A DNA stretch of 7,801 nucleotides. Source: Chloroflexota bacterium (GTDB lineage: Bacteria > Chloroflexota > Anaerolineae > Ardenticatenales > Ardenticatenaceae). Of the stretch, positions 1 to 5,253 are shown in pieces. The stretch lies in NCBI GenBank assembly GCA_003520455.1, contig DOUV01001089.1, forward strand, positions 1 to 7,801, read 5' to 3'. A program made the position numbers and the translations under genes. Numbering within the stretch: the stretch's first letter is position 1; the number at the start of each line of letters is the position of its first letter. The notes below the pieces were generated by a model. It saw only the letters and a program-made list of their open reading frames with translations. It made no database searches and was not told where the DNA came from.

Positions 1-361
1 CGCCGGGCGCGCCGCGCATGCCTTCAACTGGGGCCAGGACCAGGGACCGTGCCGGCTGCACCGCCATCCCACGCGCCGTCACGCGCTCGTCCAGGCTCGC
101 GCTGGCATTGGCCCGCAAGATGCCATCCATCTGGATCAGGCCCTGGCCGCGCTGCTCGGCGTAGGCCGGCATTGCCCGGGCGACGGTGGGGCGCTTCCCG
201 GTAATCTCGACCACGTCGCCGATACTGACCCCCAACCGCTCCAGATCCTGGGGATCCAGGCGCACCAACCCACGGCCGACGTCCTTCGGCAGCGCCTCAG
301 CGACTCGAAAGGAAAGAGTGTTTTCGTCCACCTGCGCGTGTCGCCTCCGTGAAGGATTCAT
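1..361 (-). CDS. CDC48-family AAA ATPase, N-terminal part (partial, runs off left edge)
   Basis: The reading frame opens with ATG at 361 and stays open for 120 codons to the window edge, so only the N-terminal domain is visible. An in-frame TAG lies just upstream at 368-370, so 361 is the first possible ATG; its Shine-Dalgarno is weak. Residues 17-112 read as the CDC48/VAT N-domain (double-psi barrel), with landmarks VAEALPKDVGRG, LDPQDLERLGVSIGD, VVEITGKRPTVA and RGQGLIQMDGILR. Full-length members carry two AAA modules (about 700-800 aa), form hexamers and unfold or extract substrate proteins in the cytoplasm; that part lies outside the window. It is co-oriented with the gas-vesicle genes and starts 177 bases after the last of them, beyond a hairpin, so it may be a separate transcript. 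The family call is firm; a link to gas vesicles is inference. Confidence 0.9.
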   Translation of the reverse strand, partial: MNPSRRRHAQVDENTLSFRVAEALPKDVGRGLVRLDPQDLERLGVSIGDVVEITGKRPTVARAMPAYAEQRGQGLIQMDGILRANASASLDERVTARGMAVQPARSLVLAPVEGMRGAPG

Positions 362-538
362 CAAGGACTACTGATCCCCGCATTGGTCCCTCAACCGAAC
401 TACCACCTGAAACGGACGCCAGAAGCCGACTGATTTCGAGTTCCAGGCATCGGATCGTGGCCGGGAGGGCTCGCCCGGGAAATTGAGCGATTTGTGCCTT
501 GTGGCGGCTGAAGAGGGCGCAAAAGGAGCAGTGGCTTT
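362..538. other. Spacer between the zinc-ribbon gene and the CDC48-like gene
   Basis: This 177-base spacer holds the distal arm of the operon-end hairpin (513-528) and a short inverted repeat near 460-480 (CCGGG/CCCGG). I see no convincing promoter for the CDC48-like gene and no supported gene. Confidence 0.5.
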
Positions 539-557
539 TTACTCCTCTTGCGCCCTC
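513..557 (-). terminator. 16-bp hairpin across the stop codon of the last gvp-operon gene
   Basis: On the minus strand the arm GAGGGCGCAAGAGGAG (557-542) pairs with CTCCTTTTGCGCCCTC (528-513) over 16 positions, 15 Watson-Crick and one G-U. The 13-base loop holds the TAA stop of the zinc-ribbon gene. This is the strongest hairpin noticed in the window and sits at the end of the tightly spaced gene series. No T-run follows the distal arm, so it is not a textbook intrinsic terminator. It could instead act as a 3'-end stabiliser or a Rho-dependent boundary. Confidence 0.55.
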
Positions 558-940
558 GCTCTGACACGCCACCCTGGGACGACACCTTTGCCGTGGCAGA
601 GGCCACAGGAGAGGGGGCTGCCCGGCCAGAGGTAGTCGGCGGCCCGGCCGCTGCCACCACAGCCTGGGCAGGTAATCGCGTTGCTGGGCAACTCCACAGT
701 GCCCACCCCGCCACAAGTGGTGCAGGTCATGCGCGAGCCGGGGTGCACGCCCGTCCCGCGGCAAAAGGCGCAGCCCGCCGTCGGCGGATGTAGGCTTCGG
801 CGGCCCGCGCCACGGCAGACCACGCAGGTGGAGAGGGGTGACATGACGCCGAACGGGTCCGTGCCGCTCCCGCCACAGAAGGCGCAGGTCACGCCAACCC
901 GTTCTCCCTCGCCCCTGGTTGTTCGATCAACACTCGTCAC
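539..940 (-). CDS. DnaJ-type zinc-ribbon protein with six CxxCxGxG motifs
   Basis: This 133-aa protein carries six CxxCxGxG-type motifs, at residues 19-26, 39-46, 57-64, 73-80, 91-98 and 112-119, and little else. Such motifs form the cysteine-rich zinc domain of DnaJ, where four motifs bind two zinc ions and help hold unfolded protein. Six motifs would allow three zinc sites. There is no J-domain (no HPD) and no DnaJ C-terminal domain, so it is not DnaJ; a stand-alone chaperone or thiol-redox role is plausible but unproven. The chosen start is GTG at 940: TGGAGG lies 7 bases upstream, and the GTG overlaps the gvpJ stop in a GTGA, which implies translational coupling. An upstream in-frame start at 1051 would lie deep inside gvpJ and is less likely. 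It is the last gene of the operon-like run and ends within a strong hairpin. Confidence 0.85.
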   Translation of the reverse strand: MTSVDRTTRGEGERVGVTCAFCGGSGTDPFGVMSPLSTCVVCRGAGRRSLHPPTAGCAFCRGTGVHPGSRMTCTTCGGVGTVELPSNAITCPGCGGSGRAADYLWPGSPLSCGLCHGKGVVPGWRVRARAQEE

Positions 941-1239
941 GTGCCTGCCTCCAATCTGCTCTCGAGCCGATCGAGCCGATCGCGGAGCGTGCGGTTCTCC
1001 TCCTCCAGTTGGTGCGCTCGGGAGGAGAGGGTGGGATCGCTCTCCCACCAATTAATCCCCATCTCCATGGCTTTATCCACCGAAGCCAACAGCAGGCGCA
1101 GCTTGATGTTCAGCAGCTCCACCTGCACCAGGGAAATGGTGATATCCCCGGCGATAACGACGCCTTTGTCGAGAACTCGCTCGAGGATATCGGCCAGGCC
1201 GGTGGCCTGGACCGAATGCTGCATACGGGGGTCCGACAT
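937..1239 (-). CDS. gvpJ: Gas vesicle protein GvpJ (GvpA/J/M family)
   Basis: A 100-aa minor gas-vesicle protein. Residues 15-60 form the GvpA-family core (ADILERVLDKGVVIAGDITI, then VELLNIKLRLLLASVDKA). The IAGDI segment, where GvpA has IDAWV, and the following EMGINWWESDPTLSS mark it as GvpJ rather than the main shell protein. Residues 77-98 form a short coiled coil built of leucine/arginine/glutamate heptads. Known GvpJ proteins are low-abundance GvpA paralogues needed for vesicle assembly, probably at nucleation or the tips. ATG 1239 was chosen because AGGAG lies 9 bases upstream and the protein matches the usual length; an in-frame ATG at 1260 is possible but less supported. The stop overlaps the next gene's GTG. 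It starts 17 bases after the cysteine-protein gene. Confidence 0.93.
   Translation of the reverse strand: MSDPRMQHSVQATGLADILERVLDKGVVIAGDITISLVQVELLNIKLRLLLASVDKAMEMGINWWESDPTLSSRAHQLEEENRTLRDRLDRLESRLEAGT
963..980 (-). repeat. Two-copy 9-base tandem repeat in the GvpJ coiled coil
   Basis: CGAGCCGAT on the plus strand occurs twice in tandem (963-971, 972-980). On the coding strand it spells Asp-Arg-Leu twice in the C-terminal coil of GvpJ. It keeps the reading frame. Confidence 0.6.
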
Positions 1240-1256
1240 GGTACTGCACTCCTCTC

Positions 1257-1550
1257 TCACAACCGGCGGCGGGTGCCGAGGCCCCCGGCTTTGACGACCA
1301 GGGCAGCGGTTCTACAACGCACCTCCGAGAAGAGACGACAGAGACGGCAGTCCAGGCTCGCATCGTCGTAGACCTGGCAGGCCAACAGGATGTCCGCAGC
1401 CTCAGCCAGCGTGTGAGCCCACGGCACCTTCTCCGGGGCGGTCGGTGCCTGGTTGATGGCCTGGCTCAGCCGGGCGATCTCCGCCTCCTGGCGCGGGAAG
1501 AGATTGATGGGGCAACGAATGTCTGGGGACGTCTCTCGAGGCCCCATCAT
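1257..1550 (-). CDS. Small cysteine-containing protein of the gas-vesicle operon, unrecognised
   Basis: A 97-aa protein I cannot assign to a named family. It has a likely helix at residues 20-35, then ILLACQVYDDASLDCRLCR, with cysteines at 13, 58, 68, 71 and 79. The CxxC at 68-71 plus flanking cysteines could bind a metal or be redox-active; this is inference. The C-terminus is basic. The ATG at 1550 shares one base with the gvpO stop (TAATG), and the gene ends 17 bases before gvpJ. A real gene is favoured by its exact fit between gvpO and gvpJ and the coupled start. A second ATG follows immediately, so the exact first residue is ambiguous. It is not GvpK: the helical, Leu-rich GvpK pattern is absent. 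Confidence 0.72.
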   Translation of the reverse strand: MMGPRETSPDIRCPINLFPRQEAEIARLSQAINQAPTAPEKVPWAHTLAEAADILLACQVYDDASLDCRLCRLFSEVRCRTAALVVKAGGLGTRRRL

Positions 1551-1840
1551 TACCCCATCATTTGTCCCCGCTGATAGCGACGAGTCCGCTCGTACCCCGT
1601 GAGATTGCCGGCCTCATCGAGCGACACCTCGTAGGTGGCCAGCACATCCCCGGAATCGGGGACGCGCCTCAACTCGACCATCTCGAGCGCCGCGTGCCAG
1701 CCCGCCTCGTCCCGGTTCAGGCTCGAGACCGTGTCCGGCTTGAGGCCGGTCAACTCGGCGAGCTGCTCCTTCGCCCGCCTGGCAACCTCTGGGGCGGTGA
1801 TACGAACTTCTGGGAGGGTCAAGGTTTCTGGCATGGTCAT
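1550..1840 (-). CDS. gvpO: Gas vesicle protein GvpO
   Basis: A 96-aa GvpO-family protein. The characteristic region is residues 46-92: AGWHAALEMVELRRVPDSGD, then LATYEVSLDEAGNLTGYERT and RRYQRG. Residues 15-40 form the usual N-terminal helix and the TGLKPDTVSS segment. GvpO is required for gas-vesicle formation in haloarchaea, where it was proposed to act in expression or assembly; its exact role in bacteria is not settled. ATG 1840 was preferred because AAGGAG lies 9 bases upstream; ATG 1834 is too far from that site and an ATG at 1888 would lie upstream of it. The gene follows gvpG by 66 bases and overlaps the next start by one base. Confidence 0.93.
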   Translation of the reverse strand: MTMPETLTLPEVRITAPEVARRAKEQLAELTGLKPDTVSSLNRDEAGWHAALEMVELRRVPDSGDVLATYEVSLDEAGNLTGYERTRRYQRGQMMG

Positions 1841-1906
1841 GAGAAAGTTCTCCTTTTCGGGCGGACGGCCAGGGGCCGTTCCTTTCAATTACGATCGCTC
1901 CTGTCC

Positions 1907-2164
1907 TTACATCTCGCGTGCGGCGGCCTGGCGCTCCTGTATGACTCTCAGCAGCGCCAACAAATCTTCTTCAGCCGCCAGGTACTCTGTCTCGCCGATC
2001 TCCCCAAGGTCGTAGCGCAGTTCCAACTCCATGAGCTTCCCGCGCACAGCCTCTTCGTTGTACAGTTCCCGCTCGGCCTGCTCCGTAATCTTTTCGGCGA
2101 TCCAGAGTACTCCCTGGATCGGGCCTGAAGCCGGCAGGGTCAGCAACTTCGTCAGGAAGCCCAC
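1907..2164 (-). CDS. gvpG: Gas vesicle protein GvpG
   Basis: An 85-aa, mostly helical, acidic protein with the GvpG pattern: a hydrophobic N-terminus (MGFLTKLLTLPASGPIQGV), then WIAEKITEQAERELYNE and LRYDLGEIGETEYLAAEEDL. Length and composition are typical. GvpG is one of the accessory proteins, with GvpF and others, thought to act early in vesicle assembly. Translation starts at a GTG at 2164, supported by GAGGAG 7 bases upstream; a nearby ATG at 2171 is in another frame. It lies between gvpF/L (46-base gap) and gvpO, and the gvpF-gvpG pairing is common in gas-vesicle clusters. Confidence 0.93.
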   Translation of the reverse strand: MGFLTKLLTLPASGPIQGVLWIAEKITEQAERELYNEEAVRGKLMELELRYDLGEIGETEYLAAEEDLLALLRVIQERQAAAREM

Positions 2165-2171
2165 GTTTCAT

Positions 2172-2177
2172 CTCCTC
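2172..2177 (-). promoter_or_regulatory. Ribosome binding site fixing the GTG start of gvpG
   Basis: GAGGAG on the minus strand sits 7 bases before the GTG at 2164. It overlaps an out-of-frame ATG at 2171, which is too close to be used efficiently. Confidence 0.7.
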
Positions 2178-2210
2178 TGGTTGTTGGCGGCTACCCCGTG
2201 GGACCGTGGA

Positions 2211-2990
2211 CTACCGGCTGCCGTTGTCCCAGTGGACGACGATGTTGACGAAGTTGTACGCCGGCACGGGGCCAACGTATTTCAACATCAGGCGGTGGCC
2301 CATCTCGGCATCCAGTTGCTGCACCGCCTGATCGAACTCGGGCTCGCGGTCACGGTCCAACAAGAAGGCCGCGTTCAGGATCATCCGGTCGGTCAACGTC
2401 TTGTTGGTACGGGTCCTATGGACCAGCGGGCTCAGGCGGGCAACGATATGCTCGGCGTCCTCCTCCCGTTTTTTCCCCATGGCCGCCTCGACCATCTCGC
2501 CCAGACGGATGCGGTCGTAATAGGTCTCCTCGGAAGAGCGTCCCATCAGGCTGTCGCGCAAGCTGCGAATGGCGGGGGTCTCCTCGACGATCTCGCGAAA
2601 GATCGCCTCCTCGTACCAGAAGGCCTTCACACCCAGCTCCACCCGCCCTTCCATCTCGTGCAGCAGGCCGTCGAGTTCGGTGTAGCGTCGCTTGAGCACC
2701 TGCTCCTGCAGCGCATGAGTGCTGGGGGCGATGGTACTGAAGCGCACCGGCAGGATCGTGAACTCCTGCATCACCTCCTCCAGCACCACAGTGTGCGCCA
2801 TCATATTGCGCCGGGTGCGCTCGTAGTCGGCGACCGGAGAGGCGCTCACAACCGCAGCCAAACCGTTGAAGTGGACGGTGTGCACTGTGTCGCCCCGCTC
2901 GCCAATGCCGCGCGTGCCAAACTTGCGGGGCTCCGGACAGCGGATGACGCAGTACAGATATTCTCCCGTCGGGGTCTCTGTTTCGGGCAT
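2211..2990 (-). CDS. gvpF: Gas vesicle protein of the GvpF/GvpL family
   Basis: A 259-aa GvpF/GvpL-family protein, about the usual family length. The N-terminal domain begins GEYLYCVIRCPEP, followed by FNGLAAVVSASPVADYE and the conserved helix region around HTVVLEEVMQEFTILPVRFS (residues 66-85). The C-terminal part ends in the family signature KYVGPVPAYNFVNIVV (residues 237-252). GvpF contacts GvpA and is thought to act early in assembly; GvpL is a paralogue proposed as an interaction platform. Only one copy is in the window, and sequence alone does not let me separate F from L, so the symbol is provisional. GGAGG lies 6 bases before the ATG. It follows the HExxH gene by 78 bases and precedes gvpG. 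Confidence 0.93.
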   Translation of the reverse strand: MPETETPTGEYLYCVIRCPEPRKFGTRGIGERGDTVHTVHFNGLAAVVSASPVADYERTRRNMMAHTVVLEEVMQEFTILPVRFSTIAPSTHALQEQVLKRRYTELDGLLHEMEGRVELGVKAFWYEEAIFREIVEETPAIRSLRDSLMGRSSEETYYDRIRLGEMVEAAMGKKREEDAEHIVARLSPLVHRTRTNKTLTDRMILNAAFLLDRDREPEFDQAVQQLDAEMGHRLMLKYVGPVPAYNFVNIVVHWDNGSR

Positions 2991-3068
2991 ACTCTTCCTC
3001 CCGCAAGAGACGAACAGCCCACGCCGGACGACGAGAAGCCGTCATTCGCCGCGCGGTGGAGACGCTCG

Positions 3069-4109
3069 TCAGACAGTGGCCATCTGCAGGCGATACCTCA
3101 GGGGCAATCCCTTCTCCGCCAGTGCGTCAGCCAGAATATTCAAAACCCCGTGAGCCCATGCCTCCAGTTCAGCCGCTGTCAGCTTGCTGCGCAGGGCGAC
3201 GTACTGGTGGCACAGAGCGGTGTAGGCCGGGAGCACTTCGGGCTCCAGATGGGGAAAGACAGCCGTGTTCAGGACGGCTTCCAGTTCCCGCGCATCAGCC
3301 TCGCGTCCTGCTCTGTAAAAGGGCGCCACCTCCAATGCCAGCTCGAGGGAACCCTTCAGGTCGCCGATGAGGAGCAGCAGATCGGCGCCGGCCGGGGTCA
3401 GCTGCCCGCGGGCGACCTCCTGCTGCAACTGCCGGCGCAGCCCTGCCCGTCCGGTGACACTCTCTGCGGCGTTGGCCACGTTACGGCGATCCAGGTAGAG
3501 TAGAGGCTCGCCGAAACCGCTCCGGATCGTCAGTTCGTTGGTGAACACTTCCCGCGGCGCGCGGAGGCACAATTTGTCGGCCAGCAGGTTGAGCAGGTGA
3601 TGGGTTCTCGCTCGCCTGTCCGCCCCCAACGAGTGGTCGTCCCTCGCCGGCAGGGAGAGTTCCACCCGGACGCTACGCGAGGCCCGGGCGGTCTCGTTCT
3701 CGGCCAGGGGGTGGGCGTGCTCGTGGGCCAGCAACGCCCGGATGGCCAGCGCGTCACTCCAGTAGCCGGCTGCGACCATCGCCTGGTGGTTCACGAAGAC
3801 GTGGCACTGGGAGAGGTCCGCCAGGTCGTAGACGTTGACCACCGGCGGCTGGTCCATGGCTTCGGCGGCCCCTGGCGGCAACTCGCTCCCCGGACGGAGC
3901 TGGCGAAGCAGGGGTTGCAGATCCTGGAGCACAAAGAGGGTCACCCAGCGGTGGGGCCAGCCTCCTCGTTGGGCATATCCTCGGATAACCGCCTCTTCCT
4001 CCTGAAGCACCGGGAGCACTCCGGCCTCTACGTCGGACACGAGCCGCAGTTCGGTCCGCGCGATCCGGTGCAGGCTGAAGTGCTTGACGGTCCGATCGGG
4101 ACGGAACAT
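3069..4109 (-). CDS. Putative HExxH zinc metallopeptidase in the gas-vesicle operon
   Basis: A 346-aa protein of no family I can name. Residues 127-133 read LAHEHAH, which contains a perfect HExxH (H129, E130, H133) within a predicted helix (LAIRALLAHEHAHPLAENET). It is preceded by VFVNHQAMVAAGYW and followed by a conserved-looking block NLLADKLCLRAPREVFTNEL (174-193), whose acidic residues D178 or E192 could give a third zinc ligand. In known HExxH peptidases the two histidines bind zinc and the glutamate activates water. The C-terminal half (residues 220-340) is helical. No signal peptide or membrane segment is seen, so it is probably cytoplasmic. The gene begins 5 bases after the GvpH stop; its ribosome binding site is weak (GGGGAA adjacent to the ATG), suggesting coupling to gvpH translation. 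An alternative GTG start at 4088 is possible. Peptidase activity is inferred from the motif. Confidence 0.8.
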   Translation of the reverse strand: MFRPDRTVKHFSLHRIARTELRLVSDVEAGVLPVLQEEEAVIRGYAQRGGWPHRWVTLFVLQDLQPLLRQLRPGSELPPGAAEAMDQPPVVNVYDLADLSQCHVFVNHQAMVAAGYWSDALAIRALLAHEHAHPLAENETARASRSVRVELSLPARDDHSLGADRRARTHHLLNLLADKLCLRAPREVFTNELTIRSGFGEPLLYLDRRNVANAAESVTGRAGLRRQLQQEVARGQLTPAGADLLLLIGDLKGSLELALEVAPFYRAGREADARELEAVLNTAVFPHLEPEVLPAYTALCHQYVALRSKLTAAELEAWAHGVLNILADALAEKGLPLRYRLQMATV

Positions 4110-4114
4110 TTCCC

Positions 4115-4636
4115 CTAGGCCTTCTTCAGCCGAAGCTCCAAAATGCCATTCCGGTACGTCTTGTGCAGGCTCGTCGCGTCCACCGCCCCTGGGAGCAAGA
4201 CCTCTTTGGCATATTTGCGCTCGCCGCTGGTCCCCAGGGAGAGAATGTCACCTTCGATCTCGATCTGGATCTCTTCCTCGGCCACGCCGGGTAGTTCGGC
4301 CACCAGAACAACTTCCTGCCCCTCGTCGAAGAGGTCCACCAGGGGCTCCCGTACCTCAGCCACCACCGGCCCCTCTTCGGTTGTTCGGATGTTGCCGAAG
4401 CGCTCGACCCGCGGGACGCCGCCCAGGCCGGTGCGGACGGTGAAGCCGTAAACGCCGCGGGCCTGCTCACCGAGCCCCTTGACCTTGAATTCGCCCGTTC
4501 GAGTAACCTCCGACTCGCTGGTCTCGACCATGTCGGACAATAGATCCAGAAAGTCGCCAAGCCCCTTGAACAGCCCCCCAAGGCCCAGATCGACCGTCAC
4601 TTCCTCTTTCGCTTCTCGTTTCTTCCGCGCTGGCAT
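4115..4636 (-). CDS. gvpH: GvpH-like Hsp20/alpha-crystallin small heat-shock protein
   Basis: A 173-aa protein with a basic start (MPARKKREAK), a helical segment (GLFKGLGDFLDLLSDMVE, 21-38), a YGFTVRTGLGG region (63-73) and a C-terminal Hsp20 fold (97-173). The Hsp20 part shows EPLVDLFDEGQEVVLVAELP and a final strand ILELRLKKA. Small heat-shock proteins hold client proteins in a soluble state without ATP. Haloarchaeal GvpH has a similar layout. The protein stops right after the last beta strand, so the C-terminal IxI extension that many Hsp20s use for oligomer assembly is missing. A purine-rich Shine-Dalgarno region (AGAGAGG) lies upstream of the ATG. It precedes the HExxH gene by 5 bases. 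Hsp20 is firm; the gvpH name rests on domain layout and context. Confidence 0.88.
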   Translation of the reverse strand: MPARKKREAKEEVTVDLGLGGLFKGLGDFLDLLSDMVETSESEVTRTGEFKVKGLGEQARGVYGFTVRTGLGGVPRVERFGNIRTTEEGPVVAEVREPLVDLFDEGQEVVLVAELPGVAEEEIQIEIEGDILSLGTSGERKYAKEVLLPGAVDATSLHKTYRNGILELRLKKA

Positions 4637-4693
4637 TTCTCCACCTCTCTCCTTTCGAGCGTGGCGGCTTGCAACGTCACGAGCACGCCGCGC

Positions 4694-4882
4694 TCAACGG
4701 GCCACGCGTTGCTGGTGCAACCGCTGGCGCGCCCGGAGGCGTGCCGCTTCCCGCGCGCTCTGTTCCGCTTCTTGCAGTCTGGGCCAGTGAGCCCGGCCAG
4801 GGCCGGTGCTGGCAGGGACGGAGCGCATGGTACGAATGTGCTTGCGCGTCCGGATACGCCACAGGGCGCCAAAGCCGCTCAT
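4694..4882 (-). CDS. Small highly basic protein, unrecognised
   Basis: A 62-aa protein with about a quarter arginine/lysine (MSGFGALWRIRTRKHIRTMR at the start, and an arginine-rich helix QSAREAARLRARQRLHQQR at residues 41-59). I do not recognise a family. Two in-frame ATGs follow a perfect AAGGAGG (4889-4895): the one at 4888 touches it, the one at 4882 is 6 bases away and was chosen. The gene fills the space between the coiled-coil gene (32-base gap) and gvpH (57-base gap). The basic C-terminal helix could bind nucleic acid or acidic protein surfaces; this is inference. The strong ribosome binding site and context favour a real gene, though short GC-rich frames can be spurious. Confidence 0.65.
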   Translation of the reverse strand: MSGFGALWRIRTRKHIRTMRSVPASTGPGRAHWPRLQEAEQSAREAARLRARQRLHQQRVAR

Positions 4883-4888
4883 GGTCAT

Positions 4889-4895
4889 CCTCCTT
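4889..4895 (-). promoter_or_regulatory. Consensus Shine-Dalgarno before the small basic protein
   Basis: AAGGAGG on the minus strand lies directly against an ATG at 4888 and 6 bases before the in-frame ATG at 4882. The spacing decides for 4882 as the start. Confidence 0.7.
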
Positions 4896-4914
4896 GACAT
4901 GGCAGGTCGTCGGC

Positions 4915-5253
4915 TCAATACTCCAACGGAATCTCGTGCCAACCTGGAGCCTCGTCCGCGTCGCCCTCGACCCTCTCCATCGGTGTTCGGCGGGATTTTG
5001 CGCGCCTCGGCGAGCTGTTGGAGGCCGCTGGCTCCAGGGTTTCCTGTAAGAGGGCCAGGCGCTCCTCCACCAGCCGGAGCCGCTCCCCCGTCTTTTTCTG
5101 ATTGTCGGTCCACATCTTCAGCTCGCGTTCCAGGCGGGCCTTCTCGTGCTCCAGGCGCGCCAGCTCGGTCACAACCTGTTCGCGCGCGGTCGGCACAGAG
5201 CGATTCCTCAGCCCCTGGATGGTAGGAATATCTCGCATGCTCCTGACTTTCAT
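4915..5253 (-). CDS. Coiled-coil gas-vesicle accessory protein, possibly GvpV-like
   Basis: A 112-aa protein. Residues 7-22 read RDIPTIQGLRNRSVPT, followed by a long coiled coil at 25-74 (LARLEHEKARLERELKMW, then ERLRLVEERLALLQETLEP) and a charged, probably disordered tail ending HEIPLEY. The short N-terminal motif followed by an alanine/leucine/glutamate coil recalls GvpV, which also follows gvpN in some gas-vesicle clusters; this identity is tentative. The ATG at 5253 overlaps the gvpN stop in an ATGA, and AGGAGG lies 9 bases upstream inside gvpN, so the two are probably translationally coupled. A second candidate start is ATG 5238, also with a short GGAG upstream. A structural or adaptor role is inferred from the coiled coil. 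Confidence 0.75.
   Translation of the reverse strand: MKVRSMRDIPTIQGLRNRSVPTAREQVVTELARLEHEKARLERELKMWTDNQKKTGERLRLVEERLALLQETLEPAASNSSPRRAKSRRTPMERVEGDADEAPGWHEIPLEY

Noticed and set aside
186..374. A 62-codon plus-strand frame at the left edge
   Set aside because: Antisense to the CDC48 N-domain, which is clearly recognisable on the minus strand.
937..1239. GvpJ as the main shell protein GvpA
   Set aside because: The IAGDI segment, the WWESDP motif and the C-terminal coiled coil are GvpJ features; GvpA is shorter and has IDAWV at that place.
2031..3503. A 490-codon plus-strand open frame
   Set aside because: It lies antisense to gvpG, gvpF/L and the HExxH gene; its histidine/glutamine/arginine-rich product is a mirror of GC-rich coding DNA.
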